Shown here piece after piece: positions 6,720-11,592 of a DNA stretch of 11,592 nucleotides. Under the pieces are notes generated by a model, which worked only from the letters and a program-made list of their open reading frames with translations, made no database searches and was not told where the DNA came from. The position numbers and the translations under genes are program-made. The DNA lies in contig DNPQ01000190.1 of NCBI GenBank assembly GCA_003501335.1, positions 1,779 to 13,370 on the forward strand, in the 5' to 3' direction. Position 1 is the stretch's first letter; each line of letters starts with the position of its first letter. The stretch comes from Bacillota bacterium (lineage in GTDB: Bacteria; Bacillota; UBA4882; UBA8346).

Positions 6720-6920
6720 ATGTGGGTTGCTGTGTACATAGCACCAAATCGAAGAGTAGCCACAATACTAAAAGAATTATTAGAAATAGAAGGCATTCTG
6801 GTAAAATTGAAAGAACCCAATTCGGCTTTGAAAGAAGAACAAAATATAGAAGTGATGGTGACTCAATTCGAAATAGAGGAAGCAAATGAAGTTATCAACA
6901 ATGCTTTACAGCGTTTTTAA
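6720..6920 (+). CDS. Small DUF2007-like protein (putative signal-transducing type)
   Basis: A 66-residue soluble protein starting MWVAVYIAPN and continuing with a helix (RRVATILKELLEIEG), a strand, an acidic linker and IEVMVTQFEIEEANEVINNAL. The beta-alpha-beta-beta-alpha pattern resembles the short DUF2007 family, described as putative GlnB-like signal-transducing proteins. From memory, similar proteins lie next to accD or pfkA in other Bacillota, sometimes labelled glutamate decarboxylase, a label its size rules out. ATG 6720 is chosen because AGAGGG (6705-6710) is 9 bases upstream and the TTGACA promoter at 6642 lies inside the longer open frame. It is 120 bases before accD with no terminator between, so it is probably the first gene of that operon. 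No catalytic motif is visible; the function is not established. Confidence 0.72.
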   Translation: MWVAVYIAPNRRVATILKELLEIEGILVKLKEPNSALKEEQNIEVMVTQFEIEEANEVINNALQRF

Positions 6921-7040
6921 TTCAGCAGGATATTTTATTAAGGATCACGAAATATAGTGAAATTCGGTAATGAAGTTTGCTGGGTATTATTTATTTTTTA
7001 AATGCTCCGTATTACATGATGAGCTTAAGGAGTGGAGTTT

Positions 7041-7940
7041 TTGTTAAAAGATCTGTTTAAGACGAAACCGAAATATATTACTGTGAAAAGTGAACAGCAA
7101 CAATTTAATGGCCGTATTGATGCGGTAGAAAAAAAAGAAATACCGGATGGGTTATGGGTTAAGTGTAATCGTTGTTCTCAAATAACCTATCACAAAGATT
7201 TGGAGAAAAATTTAAAAGTTTGTCCAAAGTGTAATTTTCACTTCCGGATTAATTACAAAGAGCGTTTAGAATTATTAGTCGATAAAGACGGTTTTCAGGA
7301 GATCGACGCTGAGTTAAAAACGGTTAATATTTTAAATTTTCCCGATTATGAACTCAGAATTAAAAAAGCCCAGAAGGCCACGGAGTTGAATGAAGGCGTT
7401 ATTATTGGACGGGCACTGATCAATGATATTCCCGTCAGTCTTGCTATTATTGAATTTGGTTTTATGGCGGGTTCGATGGGTTCGGTGGTCGGTGAAAAAA
7501 TAACCCGCGCCATTGAATATGCCATTAAGGAAAAATTGCCTTTTATCGCTGTATCGGCAGGAGGCGGAGGGGCCAGAATGCAGGAAGGGATATTTTCTCT
7601 TATGCAAATGGCTAAAACCAGCCAGGCGTTAAATAAATTATCTGAAGCAGGCTGTTTGTATATTTCTGTTTTGACTGATCCCACCATGGGCGGGGTTTTT
7701 GCCAGCTTTGCTTCACTTGGAGATATTATCATTGCTGAGCCGGATGCTTTGATTGGCTTCACGGGTCCCCGAATTATTCAACAAACGATCCGGCAAACAT
7801 TGCCACCGGGATTTCAATCATCCCAGTTCGTTTTGGAGCATGGGATTGTTGATATCCTCGCCAATCGTAAGGATTTAAAAGCAACCTTAACCCAGCTCTT
7901 GAAATTTCATACGAACGGAGGCGGGGTTAGTGGCAATTAA
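7041..7940 (+). CDS. accD: Acetyl-CoA carboxylase carboxyltransferase subunit beta
   Basis: A 299-residue protein that with AccA forms the carboxyltransferase transferring CO2 from carboxybiotin to acetyl-CoA to give malonyl-CoA, the first committed step of fatty-acid synthesis. The N-terminal four-cysteine zinc ribbon is intact: Cys42, Cys45, Cys61 and Cys64. The crotonase-like carboxyltransferase core follows, with FGFMAGSMGSVVGEK (139-153), SAGGGGARMQEG (172-183) and TDPTMGGVFASFASLGD (212-228). TTG 7041 is preferred because AAGGAG (7027-7032) lies 8 bases before it; an in-frame GTG at 7032 overlaps that site. The 3' end overlaps accA by 11 bases, so the two subunits are likely translationally coupled for equal amounts. 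The biotin carrier and biotin carboxylase genes (accB, accC) are not in the window. Confidence 0.96.
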   Translation: MLKDLFKTKPKYITVKSEQQQFNGRIDAVEKKEIPDGLWVKCNRCSQITYHKDLEKNLKVCPKCNFHFRINYKERLELLVDKDGFQEIDAELKTVNILNFPDYELRIKKAQKATELNEGVIIGRALINDIPVSLAIIEFGFMAGSMGSVVGEKITRAIEYAIKEKLPFIAVSAGGGGARMQEGIFSLMQMAKTSQALNKLSEAGCLYISVLTDPTMGGVFASFASLGDIIIAEPDALIGFTGPRIIQQTIRQTLPPGFQSSQFVLEHGIVDILANRKDLKATLTQLLKFHTNGGGVSGN

Positions 7941-8898
7941 TCAAGGACCAATACTAGAGTTTGAAAAACCGGTATTGGAATTAGAAAAGCAAATTGAAGA
8001 AATAAAGCATTTTTCGCATGAAAAAGGGATTGATATGGAAGAACAGATCCTGGCACTTGAGGCCAAGGCTAATTCCCTGCGAAGCGAAATTTATAAAAAT
8101 TTATCATCGTTGCAACGAATGCAAATAGCGCGTCATCCCAAACGTCCTACTTTTCTTGATTATGTAGGGATGATTTGTACTGATTTTATTGAGCTTCACG
8201 GGGATCGAAGTTTTCGTGACGATCCGGCAATGGTGGGTGGAGTTGCTTTTTTTGAAGAAATTCCTGTAACGATTCTTGGACAACAAAAAGGCCGGGATAC
8301 CAAAGAAAATATTTACCGAAGTTTTGGTCTGCCTTATCCTGAAGGTTATCGCAAAGCTTTACGATTGATGCAACAGGCCAATAAGTTTAACAGGCCGATC
8401 ATTTGTTTAGTTGATGTAGTGGGAGCTTATCCTGGTATTGAAGCAGAAGAACGAGGCCAAGCTGAAGCTTTAGCTCGTAATATCCGGGAAATGGCTAATT
8501 TAAAAGTGCCTATTGTGGTTGTGATAACTGGAGAAGGAGGGAGCGGCGGCGCTTTGGCAACAGGTGTCGGTAACAGAATTTTGATCATGGAGAATGCTTA
8601 TTATTCTGTTTGTTCCCCGGAAGCTTGCGCATCAATTTTATGGAAGGATGCTACAAAAGCAAACGAAGCATCCAATGCTTTACAATTTAGCGCCTCAAAT
8701 CTCTTGAAATTAGGAATCGTCGATGAAGTTATTCCTGAACCATTGGGAGGAGCCCATAAAAATCCAACAGGAGCGGCTGCCAATTTAAAAGCTGCGATCA
8801 GCAAACATTTGCATTCTTTGTTACAAATTTCGCCGGAAATGTTATTAGAAGACAGATACAAGAGGTATCGAAACTATGGCAAATACACCGAAAACTAA
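7930..8898 (+). CDS. accA: Acetyl-CoA carboxylase carboxyltransferase subunit alpha
   Basis: A 322-residue partner of AccD in the heterotetrameric carboxyltransferase. The N-terminal third is helical and charged (LELEKQIEEIKHF, then LEALEAKA-type repeats), as in known AccA. The core then shows HPKRPTFLDY, ELHGDRSFRDDPAMVGG, GQQKGRDTKENIYRSFG, PEGYRKALRLM and ITGEGGSGGALATGVGNRI, followed by SVCSPEACASILWKD, all characteristic of the family. GTG 7930 is chosen because GGAGG (7917-7921) sits 8 bases upstream within the end of accD. The length matches typical AccA (about 310-325 residues). It is followed closely by pfkA, linking fatty-acid synthesis with glycolysis in one transcript. Confidence 0.97.
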   Translation: MAINQGPILEFEKPVLELEKQIEEIKHFSHEKGIDMEEQILALEAKANSLRSEIYKNLSSLQRMQIARHPKRPTFLDYVGMICTDFIELHGDRSFRDDPAMVGGVAFFEEIPVTILGQQKGRDTKENIYRSFGLPYPEGYRKALRLMQQANKFNRPIICLVDVVGAYPGIEAEERGQAEALARNIREMANLKVPIVVVITGEGGSGGALATGVGNRILIMENAYYSVCSPEACASILWKDATKANEASNALQFSASNLLKLGIVDEVIPEPLGGAHKNPTGAAANLKAAISKHLHSLLQISPEMLLEDRYKRYRNYGKYTEN

Positions 8899-8917
8899 AA
8901 AAGCAACGGAGGCAAAA

Positions 8918-9904
8918 ATGAAAATTGGGGTTTTAACAAGCGGCGGTGATGCTCCTGGTATGAATGCTGCGATTCGGGCAATCGTACGCAAGGCGTTATT
9001 TCACGGCTGCGAAGTATATGGTATTAAGCGTGGATTTAGCGGTATTTTGGAAGGCGATATGGTCAAAATGGATTCCCGTTCGGTGGGTGATATTTTGCAA
9101 CGGGGCGGCACAATTTTACAATCAGCCCGTTGCCTTGAATTCAAAACGCCGGAAGGCCAAGCTCAGGCAAAAGAGCAGCTGGAAAAACTGGGTTTAAACG
9201 GACTTGTCATTATCGGCGGTGACGGTTCCTTTCGCGGAGCCCAGGTATTAAACAAAATGGGATTTCAAACGGTGGGAATTCCCGGTACCATTGATAACGA
9301 TATCGGCTGCACCGATTACTCTATTGGATTTGACACGGCAGTCAATACAGTTTTAGATGCCATGAATAAAGTGCGTGATACTGCTTCTTCTCATAACCGG
9401 ACTTGTGTTATTGAGGTCATGGGAAAAAACAACGGTTTTATAGCAGTCTCGGCAGCTCTAACTGGTGGGGCTGAAGCGGTTTTAGTCCCGGAAATCCCTT
9501 GCGATTTGGAGCGCTTGGCCGCTCAAATTTTGGAGAATACTTCCCGCAAAAAGTCGCATAGTATTATATTAGTGGCCGAAGGACTATTTGGTGATCCTAA
9601 TAATATTGAACATTCAAGTTCTTTTAAGGTCGGTAATTATTTATCTTTGCGGACCGGACTCGATGTTCGTATTACAATTTTAGGCCATCTGCAACGGGGT
9701 GGAACACCATCTTTTTTTGACCGCAAGATTGCCACATTAATGGGAGCAAAAGCAGTTGATTTGATAGTGGCGGGAGAAAGCGAGAAAATGATCGGGTATA
9801 CTAACAATCAAATCAGCGTCTGCAATTTGGATGAAGCGATTAATACCAAAAAAGCACTTGATCCGGCCGAGCTTGAATTGGTCAATATTATGGCAAATGT
9901 CTAG
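8918..9904 (+). CDS. pfkA: ATP-dependent 6-phosphofructokinase
   Basis: A 328-residue enzyme that phosphorylates fructose 6-phosphate to the 1,6-bisphosphate, the main control step of glycolysis. Visible motifs are GVLTSGGDAPGMNA (4-17), RGG at 62-64, IGGDGS (99-104), PGTIDND (122-128) with the catalytic Asp, MGKNNGF (168-174), and GHLQRGG near 256-262. Gly103 of GGDGS and Gly123 of PGTIDND are the residues of ATP-using enzymes; pyrophosphate-dependent relatives have Asp and Lys there. ATG 8918 (GGAGG 5 bases upstream) gives the standard N-terminus. An in-frame ATG at 8876, with AGAGGT 9 bases upstream, would add 14 lysine-rich residues and overlap accA by 23 bases; I consider it less likely. 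The stop codon overlaps the Shine-Dalgarno of pyk. Confidence 0.95.
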   Translation: MKIGVLTSGGDAPGMNAAIRAIVRKALFHGCEVYGIKRGFSGILEGDMVKMDSRSVGDILQRGGTILQSARCLEFKTPEGQAQAKEQLEKLGLNGLVIIGGDGSFRGAQVLNKMGFQTVGIPGTIDNDIGCTDYSIGFDTAVNTVLDAMNKVRDTASSHNRTCVIEVMGKNNGFIAVSAALTGGAEAVLVPEIPCDLERLAAQILENTSRKKSHSIILVAEGLFGDPNNIEHSSSFKVGNYLSLRTGLDVRITILGHLQRGGTPSFFDRKIATLMGAKAVDLIVAGESEKMIGYTNNQISVCNLDEAINTKKALDPAELELVNIMANV

Positions 9905-9913
9905 GAGGTACTT

Positions 9914-11332
9914 GTGAAAAAGACCAAAATTATTTGTACAATAGGACCCGCGAGTACGGATTCGTTAGTTCTGGAAAAGATGATCAAAGCGGGTATGAAT
10001 ATTGCTCGCTTGAACTTCTCTCACGGCAGTTATGAGGAACATGCCCAGCGTATTCAATTGATTCGGGACACGGCGGCGAGACTTGGTGTGACCGTCGGTA
10101 TATTGGCCGATATCCAGGGCCCAAAGATTCGGATTGGAAAACTAAAAACAGAACCTTTGATTTTAGCGGAGGGTGATAAACTCACCTTAACCATTGATTC
10201 TTCTAAAGATAAGACTGATGGATATATATATGTTGATTATCCAACCCTGCTTCATGATGTTAAAGTCGGGGGTAAAATTTTATTGGCAGATGGCATGATT
10301 ACCTTGTGTGTGCTAACAATGAAGGGTGATCAAGTCGAATGTCAAGTACTGAATAGTGGGGAATTAACTTCCCGTAAAGGAGTGACTTTACCGGGAGTCT
10401 CAGTCAATTTGCCGGCTTTAATGGGAAAAGATCCCGCTGATATTGAATTTGTTATTAAGCAGCAAGTTGATTTTATTGCGGTTTCATTTGCCCGCAAGGC
10501 GGAACATTTGTTGGAGATTCGCCGCTTGGTAAAGGAATTAGGTGGAAATCAACTTTTAATTGCAAAAATCGAGAATGAAGAGGGTTTCCGCAACAGCGAA
10601 GAAATTCTTCAGGCTTGTGATGGAATTATGGTAGCCCGGGGTGATCTGGGAGTTGAAGTTCCTTTAGAAGAAGTCCCTATTATTCAAAAAACATTGATTG
10701 ATTTATGCAATCGGGCTGGAAAACCAGTCATAACCGCTACAGAAATGCTAGAATCGATGATTCGTAATCCTAGACCAACTCGGGCTGAGGTCACAGATAT
10801 CGCTCATGCTATTCTTGATGGCACCGATGCCATTATGCTTTCGGCAGAAACCGCTGCAGGAAAATATCCATTAGAGGCTGTCGAGATGATGGCCCGGACC
10901 GCCCAACGGATTGAAAACTCTTTACACTATGATCAAATCTTGGAGCAAAAAAAGGTCAGTGTATTTCCAACTGTTGCTGATGCTATCTGTCATGCCACTT
11001 GTCAAACAGCTCTTGATCTCAAAGCCACTGCTATCATATGTTCAACTCAATCGGGTAGTACGGCCAGAACTGTTTCCAAGTACCGGCCACAAGCTCCCAT
11101 TGTAGCGGCCACACCATCGCAAAAAGTTGCTCAACAATTAACGATTTCCTGGGGCGTATATCCTCTGGTAGTCCCTAGCGCAAAAGTTATTGACAGTATG
11201 CTCGATGTGAGCGTTGAGGCAGCCAAGAAGAATGAATTTATTCATTCCGACGATCTCATTGTCCTGACTGCCGGGGTACGTACCAATGAACCGGGATCTA
11301 CAAATTTGCTTCAAGTTTATCAAGTACAATAA
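9914..11332 (+). CDS. pyk: Pyruvate kinase (short form without C-terminal phosphohistidine-like domain)
   Basis: A 472-residue enzyme converting phosphoenolpyruvate and ADP to pyruvate and ATP. Recognisable parts are TKIICTIGPAS at the N-terminus, ARLNFSHG (31-38, Arg32 and Asn34), ADIQGPKIR (65-73, Asp66), SRKGVTLPG (153-161), AKIEN (217-221, catalytic Lys218), VARGDLGVE (240-248), and the ATEMLESM...NPRPTRAE block (275-292). The regulatory domain contains STQSGSTART (377-386). The usual Gln in TATQML is Glu277 here, a minor variation. The protein ends after the standard C domain; many Bacillus-type enzymes carry an extra domain of about 110 residues that is absent here. The GTG start has AGGAGGT (9903-9909) only 4 bases upstream, a tight spacing. 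The gene is last in the acc-pfk-pyk run; no intrinsic terminator is evident after it. Confidence 0.96.
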   Translation: MKKTKIICTIGPASTDSLVLEKMIKAGMNIARLNFSHGSYEEHAQRIQLIRDTAARLGVTVGILADIQGPKIRIGKLKTEPLILAEGDKLTLTIDSSKDKTDGYIYVDYPTLLHDVKVGGKILLADGMITLCVLTMKGDQVECQVLNSGELTSRKGVTLPGVSVNLPALMGKDPADIEFVIKQQVDFIAVSFARKAEHLLEIRRLVKELGGNQLLIAKIENEEGFRNSEEILQACDGIMVARGDLGVEVPLEEVPIIQKTLIDLCNRAGKPVITATEMLESMIRNPRPTRAEVTDIAHAILDGTDAIMLSAETAAGKYPLEAVEMMARTAQRIENSLHYDQILEQKKVSVFPTVADAICHATCQTALDLKATAIICSTQSGSTARTVSKYRPQAPIVAATPSQKVAQQLTISWGVYPLVVPSAKVIDSMLDVSVEAAKKNEFIHSDDLIVLTAGVRTNEPGSTNLLQVYQVQ

Positions 11333-11357
11333 AGCCTTTGCTGATGACTTGGAAAGA

Positions 11358-11537
11358 AAAGTTGACTGGAGTTTATAGTGGAGAGACAACTTACAGTTGA
11401 ATGATTGATTGCCCTCACAAAGAATGAACTGAATGATTGCTGGAGATACTTAATTAAAAACCAACTGCAGTTGAAGGACGCTGTAAGCTTTTCGTTTCAA
11501 GAAGTCTTAAGTCCGCCAACTATAAATTGTTAACTTT
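11358..11537. repeat. Imperfect long inverted repeat in the spacer after pyk
   Basis: The left arm AAAGTTGAC (11358-11366) plus TTTATAGT (11372-11379) is mirrored by ACTATAAA (11519-11526) plus GTTAACTTT (11529-11537). Read on the minus strand, the right arm gives AAAGTTAAC then TTTATAGT with a shorter internal gap. Inside lie CAACT-TAC-AGTTG (11387-11399 region), a perfect 12-bp palindrome CAACTGCAGTTG (11462-11473), and two copies of GAATGATTG. There is no ORF. It could be a decayed miniature element or a structured leader of the next gene. Confidence 0.4.
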
Positions 11538-11578
11538 CAACGGGTTGGAGCGGTCAACTGATAAAAGGAGTGGTTGTC

Positions 11579-11592
11579 ATGATGAATTTGGA
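11579..11592 (+). CDS. Start of a further gene, truncated by the window edge
   Basis: AAAAGGAG (11563-11570) lies 8 bases before ATG 11579, followed by a second ATG, AAT, TTG and an incomplete codon (Met-Met-Asn-Leu). The ribosome-binding site and spacing match those of the other genes here, so a real gene start is likely. Nothing can be said of the product. It could be read from pyk, since no clear terminator lies between, or from its own promoter in the 246-base spacer, where I found no good -35/-10 pair. Confidence 0.6.

Noticed and set aside
7346..7762. 138-codon minus-strand ORF inside accD
   Set aside because: It is a shadow of the accD coding frame with no ribosome site or recognisable motif; the + strand carries unmistakable AccD motifs.
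9914..11332. Truncation of pyruvate kinase, because it is shorter than Bacillus-type enzymes
   Set aside because: A 472-residue protein ending after the standard C domain is a normal full-length form (as in E. coli PykF); the extra C-terminal domain is an optional addition in some Bacillota.
11333..11578. T-box or other known riboswitch before the last gene
   Set aside because: I found no T-box core (TGGNACCGCG-like) and no conserved core of common riboswitches, and no terminator hairpin with a T-run precedes the start codon.

Overview
The window reads as the chromosome of a low-to-moderate GC Gram-positive bacterium (Bacillota, probably a clostridial or related anaerobic lineage). This rests on strong AGGAGG-type ribosome binding sites before nearly every gene, frequent TTG and GTG starts, sigma-A-type promoters, a tRNA gene with an encoded CCA, and the accD-accA-pfkA-pyk gene order typical of that phylum. 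The lineage is an inference; no rRNA or species marker is present. All protein genes are on the + strand; the only clear minus-strand gene is a tRNA-Pro near the left end.

Layout. (1) Positions 1-305: an unresolved left edge, then tRNA-Pro(CGG) on the minus strand with its own near-consensus promoter and a hairpin terminator. (2) 306-2351: a beta-CASP metallo-beta-lactamase-fold protein (RNA-processing type), then a small S-adenosylmethionine decarboxylase-related protein. The latter keeps the fold signature and the pyruvoyl-serine position but has lost the family's catalytic His and Cys. (3) 2352-2544: a gene-free spacer bracketed by inverted arrays of a 7-bp AATTGAx repeat, which looks like a small non-coding repeat element. 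(4) 2545-5329: a TldD/TldE (PmbA) two-subunit zinc metalloprotease pair, one base apart. (5) 5330-6470: class II fructose-1,6-bisphosphate aldolase as a single-gene unit with a promoter, a perfect palindrome in its leader and a strong terminator. (6) 6471-11332: a small DUF2007-like protein with its own TTGACA-17-TATCCT promoter, then accD, accA, pfkA and pyk tightly packed. (7) 11333-11592: a spacer with an imperfect long inverted repeat and a 12-bp palindrome, and the first codons of another + strand gene.

Functionally the right half is central carbon metabolism. Aldolase, phosphofructokinase and pyruvate kinase cover the control points of lower glycolysis, and AccA/AccD form the carboxyltransferase of acetyl-CoA carboxylase, so sugar breakdown and the first committed step of fatty-acid synthesis are encoded together. 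The left half is less conventional: a TldD/E peptidase pair sits next to a degenerate SpeD homologue.

I see no phage, transposase, CRISPR array or clear novel defence system. The most interesting items are the catalytically degenerate SpeD-like protein, the heptad-repeat element, the palindrome in the aldolase leader, and the inverted repeat before the last gene.
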